From JAVJQS01 sp040218815 (GTDB taxonomy: Bacteria; Bacteroidota; Bacteroidia; Flavobacteriales_E; Vicingaceae), in the NCBI GenBank assembly GCA_040218815.1, contig JAVJQS010000004.1, positions 434,001 to 498,000 of the forward strand: a stretch of 64,000 nt of DNA, read 5' to 3'. Position numbers and translations under genes: made by a program. Within the stretch, counting starts at the first letter, position 1. The number at the start of each line of letters is the position of its first letter. Positions 15,868 through 25,500 of the stretch are shown one piece after another. Below the pieces are notes generated by a model that did no database searches, was not told the DNA's origin, and worked only from the letters and a program-made list of their open reading frames with translations.

Positions 15868-17991
15868 TTAAATAGCAGTCAGTTGATTCATTTTTACTTT
15901 GGCTTTTAGATTCCCAAACACAATCGTGGCCTCTTTGCCTTCAATTTTTATGACTTCACCAACTTGTCGACTTTGCTTCATTCTTACCCTACCACCCACT
16001 ATAACTGGCTTGGTATTTTCTGATTTTTTTGACTTGGTGCTTGAAGCAGCCTTATTTTTTTGAACAGCTTTCTTTCTTTGAGCTTCAGCCTTAGCTTTTT
16101 TTGCGGCCAAATTGATTTTTGCATTCTCCATTACCAAATACTTCTTCAACTCCTCCAAGTGCTCTGCCTGCTTCTTTTTGGAACGGGTCGGGAAATGCTG
16201 AATAAATTGACTCATTTTCTTACCATGATTCAAGTACTTATTGTTCTGTTCAATTCGTTTTTCTTGTGTTTTTAATCGTTCTTCATAATGCTCACTCTTT
16301 TCTTCAAATGCTTCACGGCTCTCCTCCATCTCTAACTTTGCTTCATAGCCTTCCCTTTTTAGTTTTTGTAGCACAGACTTATCCCGTTGTAAATCTGAAA
16401 TTAATTGGTCAAACTTAATTTTCTGACCATCAACCTTTAGTTTGGCTTGCTTGATCATATCCTTCGGAATGCCATTCATTTGGGCCACTTCGAAAGTAAA
16501 TGAAGAACCCGGTTGTCCAACTTCCAATTGATATTCTGGACTTAAGGTATTTCGATTAAACAGCATGTTGGCATTTTCTGCTTCAGCTAGCTGAGCTGCA
16601 CGTAACTTAATGTTGGAGTAATGTGTGGTCAACACACCGAAACAACCAGCATCGTAAATTTTTTCAAAGAATACTTCAGCCAATGCACCACCTAAGTCAG
16701 GGTCAGAACCAGTACCAAACTCATCCAACAGCATTAAACTTTTCGGAGACATCTTTTTCAAAAAGAAATTCATGCGCTGAAGCCGATAACTATAGGTGCT
16801 CAATTGATTCTCTATGGATTGATTATCACCTATATCTGAGAGGATATAATCGAAAAAAGCAAAGCTGCTTTTAACATGAACTGGAACCAGCAATGCAGAT
16901 TGAAACATCAACTGCAACAGCCCAATCGTTTTTAGTGTGATGGACTTCCCTCCTGCATTCGGGCCTGAAATAACCAATAGCCGATTCTTTTGAGTCAATG
17001 AAAAAGTTTGAGGAATAGTCTTTTCATTACTATCATTGTTCTTCACTCGTAAGATCGGGTGATAAGCATCTTTTAGGAAGGTATCTTGATTCTCGAAGTT
17101 TATTTGTGGCATTATTCCACCAATCTTTTTCGCCAACCTCACTTTAGCATTTAATTCATCAAACTCACACAAAATAACTTGATAGGCACTAATTAACTCC
17201 TCATGCTGACGCATAAAATTGGTTAACTCAGCTAAAATGCGTCTGACTTCTTTACGTTCATCATCTAGCAACTGGTCTAACTCAGCGTTTAAGGCACTAT
17301 TTACCTTGGGCTCTATGTAAGTTAATGAACCTGTTTTTGAAGCACCGAGAATGCTCCCATCCACTTTACGCTTGTAGGTTGAAATAACCGTTAATACCCG
17401 CCGATTATCAATCACGTTTTCTGAGATCTCATCAATGTAACCGCTATTTCTAGCAGCCCTTAATGCTTTATCGAAATTTCGATTAATTTGCTTTTTTATA
17501 GCACCAATTCCTTGACGAAGTCTCATCAATTCAACAGAAGCATCATCCTTTACCTTTAGGCGTTTATCGAAAATAGATTCAATCTCTTTCTCAATAACTT
17601 TGGTATGATAAGCATTGCCAAGCAAGCCCTTTAAATGAATGAATTGCTCTGGATTTTCCTTGAAAAAAGTAAAAAGCTCATTAACAAAGCGAGTGGCGTC
17701 TAACAAACGAATAATACTTTTCTCTTCAAGTACCGAGTTGCTGATTTGAAGTAACTTGAGCTCACTATTCAACTCTTCAAACTCAATGCGAGGAAAAGTC
17801 AGGCCTTTATTTCGAATAAGTAATAATTCATGAATGAGTTGAAGACGATACTCCACCTCCTTAGTAGATTCTAATGGTTGAAGCTTCGACAATCGGCCAG
17901 CAGCTGTTGGACCAATGCAGAAATTAGCTAACCACTCCCTAATTTGATCAAATTCTAAGTCGACCGCCGTCTTTTCATCAAAAAACTTCAT
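15868..17991 (-). CDS. mutS2: MutS2-family ATPase without Smr domain
   Basis: 707 residues. MutS2 clamp and core regions are followed by the ATPase: Walker A GPNAGGKS near residue 345, LLDEFGTGSDPDLGGALAE (Walker B), TTHY, then the long coiled coil (about 520-650). The C-terminus ends with a KOW-like domain, GGRVRMKQSRQVGEVIKI ... MNQLTAI. The Smr nuclease domain that normally follows (family length about 780-800) is missing, and queA begins 15 bp later. MutS2 suppresses recombination and, in Bacillus, acts on collided ribosomes; without Smr the nuclease function would be lost. Confidence 0.92.
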   Translation of the reverse strand: MKFFDEKTAVDLEFDQIREWLANFCIGPTAAGRLSKLQPLESTKEVEYRLQLIHELLLIRNKGLTFPRIEFEELNSELKLLQISNSVLEEKSIIRLLDATRFVNELFTFFKENPEQFIHLKGLLGNAYHTKVIEKEIESIFDKRLKVKDDASVELMRLRQGIGAIKKQINRNFDKALRAARNSGYIDEISENVIDNRRVLTVISTYKRKVDGSILGASKTGSLTYIEPKVNSALNAELDQLLDDERKEVRRILAELTNFMRQHEELISAYQVILCEFDELNAKVRLAKKIGGIMPQINFENQDTFLKDAYHPILRVKNNDSNEKTIPQTFSLTQKNRLLVISGPNAGGKSITLKTIGLLQLMFQSALLVPVHVKSSFAFFDYILSDIGDNQSIENQLSTYSYRLQRMNFFLKKMSPKSLMLLDEFGTGSDPDLGGALAEVFFEKIYDAGCFGVLTTHYSNIKLRAAQLAEAENANMLFNRNTLSPEYQLEVGQPGSSFTFEVAQMNGIPKDMIKQAKLKVDGQKIKFDQLISDLQRDKSVLQKLKREGYEAKLEMEESREAFEEKSEHYEERLKTQEKRIEQNNKYLNHGKKMSQFIQHFPTRSKKKQAEHLEELKKYLVMENAKINLAAKKAKAEAQRKKAVQKNKAASSTKSKKSENTKPVIVGGRVRMKQSRQVGEVIKIEGKEATIVFGNLKAKVKMNQLTAI

Positions 17992-18085
17992 ACATTAGAT
18001 ATTAGCAAAGCAACCCAAAAAAGACTGGGAAGTTTTGATTGGAAGGAAAAAATTACTTGCCTTTATTAAAACTCCATTCATACGC

Positions 18086-19405
18086 CTAATTTAAGGTGTA
18101 AGTAAATAGTCGTTGTGGCAAGCCAGGTTTGTGGCTCTCTCTGTATAAATAGTAAATTTTATTATTTCGAATTTGTACCTTTTCTGGAAAAGCATGGCGA
18201 AAGTAAAATTGTTTTTGTGCTAACCTTCCATCACTTAAATCAATTTTACTAATATACTTTTTCCCTCTTTTTTTAAACTCAGCATATATTTCCCCATTTA
18301 AATAATCGGCATACAAGCGTTTTTGCCATGCTTCATTTTTATGGTATTCTATTTCTAATTGCTCTATTAAAAACCCGTTATGATCAAATAAAAATAATGA
18401 ATCGTTAATGTGGTCAAACATTAAGTAACTCCCGTTGAATGTAAAAATCGGACTATACAAAGGGGAGCTTTCGACATGTTTAAAATAAGCCATAGCTCTA
18501 TCCACACTTCTATCTAATCTATAATTATTAAGTACCAAAGAATCTCCAATAGATCCTGGAGCAGCGGCATTTCCTGATATTTTAATATGATTATTAGTTA
18601 ACTGTCTGCAACTAGCAATATACTTATTGCGAACATCTACACTATTCCTTAAAAACTGATAATTTGAACTATTCATGTGTTTATAAAAATAAAAAATTTC
18701 TTGTTCGTAAACACCAACGAAACCCAAAATGAAGCTAGCAGAATTTGATGCACTGCATTTGAATAAGGTACTTTCATACTCCTGGATCGAGTATCCTTTA
18801 GTTAAGGAATAACTATCACCATTGAACTTAATTTGATGCATTGAATCGCTGTAGATAACATGCAAATTATTAAAACAATCCCTATATATACCCTTAGCTC
18901 GTTTAGGAATTGTTAAACTGAAAATTGTAGCGCTATTTTGATCGATTAATCTTAGGATACTATGTTTCCCTGCTTTTAATAAGAGTAAAATATTATCTTC
19001 ATATAACTCATAATCAGCCACATTATCCCTTGCTCGAATGTAGGCTAAATCAGATAGAATTTCATCTATGCTCACTTGTGGAATCTCATTGATTCTTTCT
19101 TGTAAAACAACAGTAAAATAGAGACTTGTATCTTCTTTTGTGAAATTCTTAAAGTTTAAATATTCTGTTTCATAGGATATATGAGAAATAGTAATGTTAG
19201 GAGGTAAATCCATTACATTGAAAGTAGCCACACCATTTTGCGTTACTCCAAAAAGTAAACTATCATTAAATCCTAATAAATAGGCATCATTTATTTTGTC
19301 ACCCTTTTCATTTTTAACCTCTACAGTTATCGATGTAGAATTTATATTTTGAGAAGTAGCAAGGTAACTTGTTAATAGTAAGAGTATTAAAAACTTAATT
19401 TTCAA
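18086..19405 (-). CDS. Secreted protein, CarboxypepD_reg-like domain plus propeller-like region
   Basis: 439 residues opening with TTG (no ATG nearby) and a clear signal peptide (KFLILLLLTSYLATSQ). Residues ~25-105 read as a beta-sandwich of the carboxypeptidase regulatory type (ITVEVKNEKGDKINDAYLLG ...). The rest alternates short beta strands (for example SLFLFDHNGFLIEQLEIEY), compatible with a six-bladed propeller. I do not recognise a specific family. It is likely periplasmic or surface-exposed. It stands alone between mutS2 and the cobalamin ABC importer, with about 95 and 174 bp spacers. Confidence 0.7.
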   Translation of the reverse strand: MKIKFLILLLLTSYLATSQNINSTSITVEVKNEKGDKINDAYLLGFNDSLLFGVTQNGVATFNVMDLPPNITISHISYETEYLNFKNFTKEDTSLYFTVVLQERINEIPQVSIDEILSDLAYIRARDNVADYELYEDNILLLLKAGKHSILRLIDQNSATIFSLTIPKRAKGIYRDCFNNLHVIYSDSMHQIKFNGDSYSLTKGYSIQEYESTLFKCSASNSASFILGFVGVYEQEIFYFYKHMNSSNYQFLRNSVDVRNKYIASCRQLTNNHIKISGNAAAPGSIGDSLVLNNYRLDRSVDRAMAYFKHVESSPLYSPIFTFNGSYLMFDHINDSLFLFDHNGFLIEQLEIEYHKNEAWQKRLYADYLNGEIYAEFKKRGKKYISKIDLSDGRLAQKQFYFRHAFPEKVQIRNNKIYYLYRESHKPGLPQRLFTYTLN

Positions 19406-19579
19406 AGAATTCGATCAAATTTGATAAGGCCTTCCTCAATCAACTATTATGCCTAAACGAATCAAGCCTGCCTAATCAAGGATACTAAAAACTAATTCAA
19501 TTTAGATATTCTGCCTGTTTCAACTGATCTATCTTCGTCTAATTTTATAGAAAAATCTCATTTCAATAAAGGGGCTTAA

Positions 19580-20353
19580 TCAATACCATCGAAATACTTC
19601 TTTCTCCTCATCATATTTCACGAAATCGCCTAATAAAAGTTGTTGTAACCGGCTATCTTTTTTAAATTCATCAGGAGTAGTAGAAATTATGCTTTTCCCA
19701 TCAAATAGCCATATTTTATCTGCAATATGCAAGGCGTTCTCGAATTTATGGGAAGAAAATAAAATTGTTTTACCCTCTTGCGTTCTTTGTTTTTTTAAAA
19801 GTGAAAAAACACTTGCTGTGTTTTTTGCATCAAGATGTGTTGTTGGTTCATCCAGCAGTAAAAAAGAAGTTTTTTGAGCCAAGGCTCTTGCTATAAAAAC
19901 CTTTTGTTTTTCTCCATCACTTAAGCGCGCCATACATTTAGATTTTAACTCACTTAACCCGCAGTCTGATATAGCTTCTGAAATTGATTGAATATCATTT
20001 TGCTTTAGCTTTCCCAACCAATTAGTAAAGGGATATCTACCGAAAGCAATAAATTCCTCTACGCTTATATATTCACTAAAGCTTAATTGGGTATCAACCC
20101 AACTTATTTGTTTGGCCAAATCACGCTTACTCCACAACTCTAGGTGTTTATCATAAAGCTTAATGGCTCCTAAATTTGGTTTTAATTGACCAACTATGCA
20201 CTTTAATAAAGTTGATTTTCCAACTCCGTTTTCACCCAGCAATACTACAATTTCATTTTTATGGACTTGTAAGTTTATATCGCTAAGAACGGACTCCTGT
20301 CCTTTACCGTAGCTTACGCCTAAATTTTCAATATGCAAGAGGGGAGTTCTCAA
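19580..20353 (-). CDS. btuD: ABC transporter ATPase, cobalamin/siderophore importer type
   Basis: 257 residues. Walker A GENGVGKST near residue 40, the Q-loop region, ABC signature LSDGEKQKVFIARALA and Walker B FLLLDEPTTHLD are complete; the family is FecE/BtuD. It powers import through the adjacent BtuC-like permease. The start is a TTG overlapping the permease stop (TTGA), so translation is coupled. Assignment to cobalamin rather than iron-siderophore comes from context: BtuB, BtuG-like, DUF71 and a cobalamin riboswitch lie upstream on the same strand. Confidence 0.85.
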   Translation of the reverse strand: MRTPLLHIENLGVSYGKGQESVLSDINLQVHKNEIVVLLGENGVGKSTLLKCIVGQLKPNLGAIKLYDKHLELWSKRDLAKQISWVDTQLSFSEYISVEEFIAFGRYPFTNWLGKLKQNDIQSISEAISDCGLSELKSKCMARLSDGEKQKVFIARALAQKTSFLLLDEPTTHLDAKNTASVFSLLKKQRTQEGKTILFSSHKFENALHIADKIWLFDGKSIISTTPDEFKKDSRLQQLLLGDFVKYDEEKEVFRWY

Positions 20354-21372
20354 AAGCTTGAAGATATTTTACGTTTACTAAACAGAATCCATATTATTAC
20401 AGGAATACCTAAAATGGCAGTAATTGAGTTAATTGGTAAACGAACTCCATTCGAAGGTAAAGCACTTAAAATATCGCTAAAAAGCAAAATGCATGAACCA
20501 ATAAGCATACAAGAAGGAATTAGTAATCGATGGTTTGCAGTTTGAAATAATAATCGAGACAAATGAGGAACTATAATTCCTACAAATCCTATCGGGCCGC
20601 AAAAAGCAGTAGTAATACCAGCCAGAATTCCGCTCGCTAATATAACAATCAATCGGATTCTTATCACTGAAATACCAATACTGATAGCATAGCTATCGCC
20701 CATTAAAAGTGCATTTAATCCTTTTGAAAAACCAAAAGCAGCAAAAACCCCAAAAGAAATAATACAGGTCATCACTTTTAATTCATCGTAGCTAACACCT
20801 GCTAAACTTCCCAAGGACCAAATAATGAAAGATTTTAGTTGATAATCTGTAGTGAAGTACTGAATTAGCCCGATAATCGCCGTTGCAATTGCCCCCAACA
20901 TTACACCTAAAACTAATATCGTCATCACGTCTTTCACTTTCAACGAAACCAAAAACAGGATTAGGAGAATAAATAAAGCACCTAATATAGCGGCAATAGA
21001 AAAAGAAAAAACACTGCTAATAGCTATTCCAAACATTCCAGCGCCCATAACTAGAATGGCTACTCCTAAACCTGCTCCTGAGCTAATTCCTAAAATATAC
21101 GGTCCTGCTAAAGGGTTACGAAACAAACTTTGCATCAATAGGCCTGAAACAGATAATGCTATTCCACAAAGAATGGCAGTTAATGCTTTTGGAATGCGGC
21201 TATCAATTATTATTATTCTATGAGCTTCTGATATATCATTACCAACAAATAAGTCTATAAAAACAGATAAAGGCAGGTTTACAGAACCCATGAGTATATC
21301 AGCCAGCAATAATGCCATTAATGAAATCGAAAGCACTATGAATATTGTTTTATGTGAGGTGGAAGCTTTCAA
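20350..21372 (-). CDS. btuC: FecCD-family ABC permease, probable BtuC
   Basis: 340 residues, about ten transmembrane helices. FecCD hallmarks are SRIPKALTAILCGIALSVSG, NPLAGPYILGISSGAGLGV and the coupling-helix region GPIGFVGIIVPHLSR. It forms the inner-membrane channel for cobalamin together with the ATPase encoded directly after it. The likely start is TTG at 21372, five bases after the BtuF-like stop; the next ATG would cut into the first helix. Confidence 0.87.
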   Translation of the reverse strand: MKASTSHKTIFIVLSISLMALLLADILMGSVNLPLSVFIDLFVGNDISEAHRIIIIDSRIPKALTAILCGIALSVSGLLMQSLFRNPLAGPYILGISSGAGLGVAILVMGAGMFGIAISSVFSFSIAAILGALFILLILFLVSLKVKDVMTILVLGVMLGAIATAIIGLIQYFTTDYQLKSFIIWSLGSLAGVSYDELKVMTCIISFGVFAAFGFSKGLNALLMGDSYAISIGISVIRIRLIVILASGILAGITTAFCGPIGFVGIIVPHLSRLLFQTANHRLLIPSCMLIGSCILLFSDILSALPSNGVRLPINSITAILGIPVIIWILFSKRKISSSF

Positions 21373-21377
21373 AAGAT

Positions 21378-22499
21378 TTAATCTAATTGGGTATAATAAA
21401 TCAATTTGTGCTCTTTTAATAGAGTCGGGTGCATAATCTTAATTAAATCCGATAAAATTAAATCGGGTCGAACTACACCTGACTCCCAGTAATCATTCGC
21501 TCCTCGAGAATTACTTCTTTTATAACTATTATAGATTCGTTGTTTTTGATAAGCTTTAAATGCTTCAAAACGTCGATCTCCCTCCACAATCTCACTTAAC
21601 TCTTGCTTGTTGCCACAATTGATCCAATAATCAGCCTCAAGCGCTTCATTTATTACAGTTTCAGTTGCTAAAGGCACACTTGCTTCTTGCTTTAAATCAC
21701 TCCATATATAGTTGACATTGGCCGATTTAAAATAAGCTGCTTGAAAGGAACTCCCTCCGCTCACATACCAATTCCCCTTCCAAGGATAACCAATCATAAC
21801 GCTTGGCTGATTCTCAAATGTTTGGGCAGTTTTTTCCAACTTATGATATGATTCTTCAACAGCTAGAAAGTGCGAGTCGGCCTGATGAATAGCTTTCTTA
21901 TTAAAAAATAATGCAAAAAACTTTAACCATTCAGCTTTATTAAGTGGCTCTTGCTCCATGTATTCTGCAATTACAATAACTTTTTGACCTAGCTCCCTCA
22001 GTTGAGCTACTTCCTTCATTCCACCTGCGTCAATAGCATAACTGAAGATAACATCGGGGTTTAATTGGATTAGTTGTTCTTGATTTAACTTTGCTTTTCC
22101 TACTGACTGAATCTCACCAGAGTTTACTCTTTCTTGAAACTTAGAACTATAGTATAGTTTTAAATTGCTCGCACCAACTATTGCATTTTCTTGATCTATC
22201 GCTTGAAGGAAACCTAAATGAGTAGTAGATGTAATTACCACTTTGTCTATAGGGGTTTCAATGAAATGATTAACACCTTTAATTTCTGGTGGAGTCTGAG
22301 CTTTTGGATACAAGCAATACTTTTCCACCTTTTTTGACCCTAAAAAAGGCTTATTTACTGTTAAAACGTAAGTATTTAAACCTATGGTATCAATAGAGAA
22401 GTGCTTGTTCTCAATTGCGCTGTTCGAAATTTCATTTGTATTTGGCTGAGAACAAGCAATGATGATTACAGGTAAGAATAGCGAAATATAATGCTTCAT
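21378..22499 (-). CDS. btuF: Cobalamin-type substrate-binding lipoprotein
   Basis: 373 residues, ATG start. A lipoprotein signal (FLPVIIIAC-S) predicts a periplasmic lipid-anchored protein. The TroA/BtuF-like two-lobed binding fold is indicated by ITSTTHLGFLQAI, LIQLNPDVIFSYA, GQKVIVI, WYVSGGSSFQAAYF and RPDLILSDLIKIMHP. It delivers the ligand to the permease encoded five bases downstream. It differs strongly from the second, leaderless BtuF-like protein at 28.4 kb, so the region holds two binding proteins of different subfamilies. An iron-complex ligand cannot be excluded from sequence alone. Confidence 0.82.
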   Translation of the reverse strand: MKHYISLFLPVIIIACSQPNTNEISNSAIENKHFSIDTIGLNTYVLTVNKPFLGSKKVEKYCLYPKAQTPPEIKGVNHFIETPIDKVVITSTTHLGFLQAIDQENAIVGASNLKLYYSSKFQERVNSGEIQSVGKAKLNQEQLIQLNPDVIFSYAIDAGGMKEVAQLRELGQKVIVIAEYMEQEPLNKAEWLKFFALFFNKKAIHQADSHFLAVEESYHKLEKTAQTFENQPSVMIGYPWKGNWYVSGGSSFQAAYFKSANVNYIWSDLKQEASVPLATETVINEALEADYWINCGNKQELSEIVEGDRRFEAFKAYQKQRIYNSYKRSNSRGANDYWESGVVRPDLILSDLIKIMHPTLLKEHKLIYYTQLD

Positions 22500-22510
22500 T
22501 TTACTGTTGC

Positions 22511-25500
22511 TTATCTGCTATTGTTGTTCCAATTCTCTTCGGTGATATTATTCCCATTTTTAGTGTAGAAAACACCACCCCAAGGGAAAAATGTTTTCTC
22601 ATAAACATCTACTTCAGTGCCATTTACTACCGTTCTTCTAATAGTAGTGCTATTATTTGGATTTTCAATGATTTCCTCGCTAACTCCTTGTGGTAAATCT
22701 GCAGCTTCAGCATCTTGCCTAGGGCGGTCTTCTCCATCATAATACTCTTTATCAATGTTCTCCTGCCTCCTTGTTTTAGATTCAGCCTCTAACCTGATAT
22801 CCTCTTCCTTTAATTTTTTTTCTTTTTCCTCAATAGCTGCTTGATTGTTTTTAAAGTCATCAGATCTTTCCTGGTTAAACTGTTTTAATTCAATTTCTTT
22901 GTCATTAATTTTTTCTTGCTCTTCAATAACTCGCTCTTTTGATTCCTTTCTATACGCAGTCGTGGTCTCTTTCCAGTCGTCTTCCACCTTATTTATTTGA
23001 TTCGTATTAGCATTTAAGTTCTCAGCAGCTAATTTTTTATTGTATAGTCTTATTTCTTCTTCCTTTAATACATAGTCCTGCTCCGCTTTATCAATTCTAG
23101 CGCTTTGCTCCTTTTCTAGTCTATTATTAGTGGCCATTAAACTTGCATATTCGTTCTCAACTTCATCCTTTCTTCCTTCCATTAAGTCTTCACTTCGTTC
23201 TTTTTGATAAGATCTAATGGCAGACTCTTGCTCCTTTACATCAGAAAATACATTAATTCGTTCCTGCTCAGCATTGCTTTTTAATTGTTTTTCCTCTTTA
23301 TAGATATTTTCTGTTTTTTTCTCAAGATTTTCTGTTCTAGTTTTTACTAAGTTTTCGCTTTTTTCTGTTTGATTTGAGCTAATGGTAATTTGTTTTTGTT
23401 CTGCATCAGCATATTCATCATTCCTTTTTCTTTCTGACTCACGTTTTAAGGAAACATCTTCTTCAGTCAAATCCTCTGTTTTTTGCTTTACTTTCTCATA
23501 ATTTTGCATATTTAAATCTTCAGCAACAGATTCCTGCTCTCTTAAAGTAATACTAATGCTTTCAATTTCTTCAATTGCGTTTTGTCGCTTTTGTTGTTCG
23601 GCTTCCCTATTTGCATCACTTAGCTTTCTTACTGCTTCTTCTTTTTCTTTGATGATTTTAGTTTTATCACTGTTTTTCTTAGCCCATATTTCTTGGTATC
23701 GCTTTTCAATTTCAGCTTCTGCATTTCCTGAAATAGTTGATTTTGGACCTTTTCGAATTTGAATTGGAGCTTCTTTTTTTTCTTCCTTCAATTTTTCGGC
23801 TAATGCACGTTCCTCTAATAGTTTATCAATAGCATTAATTTTATTTCTTGGATAGCTTTCATTCGGCTTAATACTTAAAGCGCTTTGATAGTTTCCTTTT
23901 GCCTTAACATAGGATTCCCCCTCCAAAGCTTCATCACCTAAAGCAATATATTCTTTGTATTTTGCTTCTTGAGATGCTTTATTCTCCTTCTCTTTTGCTT
24001 CAAGAGCTTTAGCAGCAGCCAGGTCTTCACGAATTTGGGCAATACGTAAAATTTGCTCTTTTGGATAATTCTCGGATGGCTTTAATCCCAGAGCCAGCTT
24101 ATATTCATTTTCCGCCTCATTATAATTTTTCTCTGAAAACAACTTATCTGCTTTTGCTATAGCTGTTTGATATGCTGCCTCATTTTTTGCTTCTCGCTCT
24201 TGTTGTAATTTTATCTCTTCAGATTCATTCTCTTTAGCTAATAAAGCATCTATTTCATCAAGCTTCCTTTGTGGGTAGCTTTCATTGGGTTTTAGCTTTT
24301 TTGCATTTTTGAAATATTCCTTTGCATCAACATAATCTTGCTCAATCAAAGCCATATCTGCCAAGGTAATTGATTCCATATATTTAGATTCTATGATAGC
24401 TTGTTGGGCTGCCAATGATTGTTCAGAATTATTAAGAATATCACGAATTTGATCTATTTTATTTTGAGGATATGTTTCATTTGGTTTTAAGTCCCGAGCT
24501 TTTTTAAATAAGTCTAATGACTCTTCAAATTGATCATTTGACAAAGCTGCCTCTGCTTGTTGAATTGTTAAAATATAGTCCTCATCAATTTTTTTCTCTT
24601 TTGCTGCTCTAGCATCCCGCTCGGCTAAAGCTTTCATTCTTCTTTCGATTTCAGCCAACTGACTTGCAGGGTAACTATCCTCCTTCAGAGCAATAGCATC
24701 CTCGTACTTTACTTTTGCTTTTACATATCGCTGTTGTTCAAATAAGGCATCTGCATCAGTAATTAAAGCAATGTATTCAGCCTCTTTTTTTGCATCTGCC
24801 TTTGCAGCGGCTGATTCAGCTTCTTTTTTTGCTGCAGCTGCAAGTTGTGCATCAATCGCACTTAATTGATCTCTTGGGTACTGCACTTCTTTAACTGCCA
24901 AAGCTGCTTCATACTTTAGTTTAGCCTCTTGAAACTTTTTTTCTTCTAACAATGCATCTGCTTCAGCAACTATACCTTGATACTTAGCATCTATTTTTGC
25001 TTGTTCTGCTGCTGCAGCCTCCTCTTTTGCCTCTTTGGCCATCGCTAATAAACTGGCTTCGATTTCTTCAATTTTTTGAACTGGATAAGCATCCTCTTTA
25101 ATCGAAAGAGCGGCTTCGTATTTACTTTTAGCACTTTCATAGTTTTTAGCGGCTAATAATTTATCAGCTTCTGAAATTAGAGCTGCATACTCCGCTTCTT
25201 TTTCAGCTTCTTTTTCATTTTTCAATCTTATTTCAGCTTGTTTAGCTGCAATTGCAGCAAGTTCAGTATCGATTGAGTTGATTTTATCTTTTGGGTATTG
25301 TTCATCTGCTTTGATTGACAAAGCCACATTATATTTGGCCTTTGCTTCTTTATAATTCTTTGCTTCTAATAATGCATCAGCTTCGGAAATGTTTTTCGCA
25401 TACAACTCTTCTTGCTGAGCAGCATCTGCTAGCTGACTATTTATTTCTTTAATTTTTGTCTGCGGATAATTTTCATTGGATTTAATAGCAAGTGCTTTTT

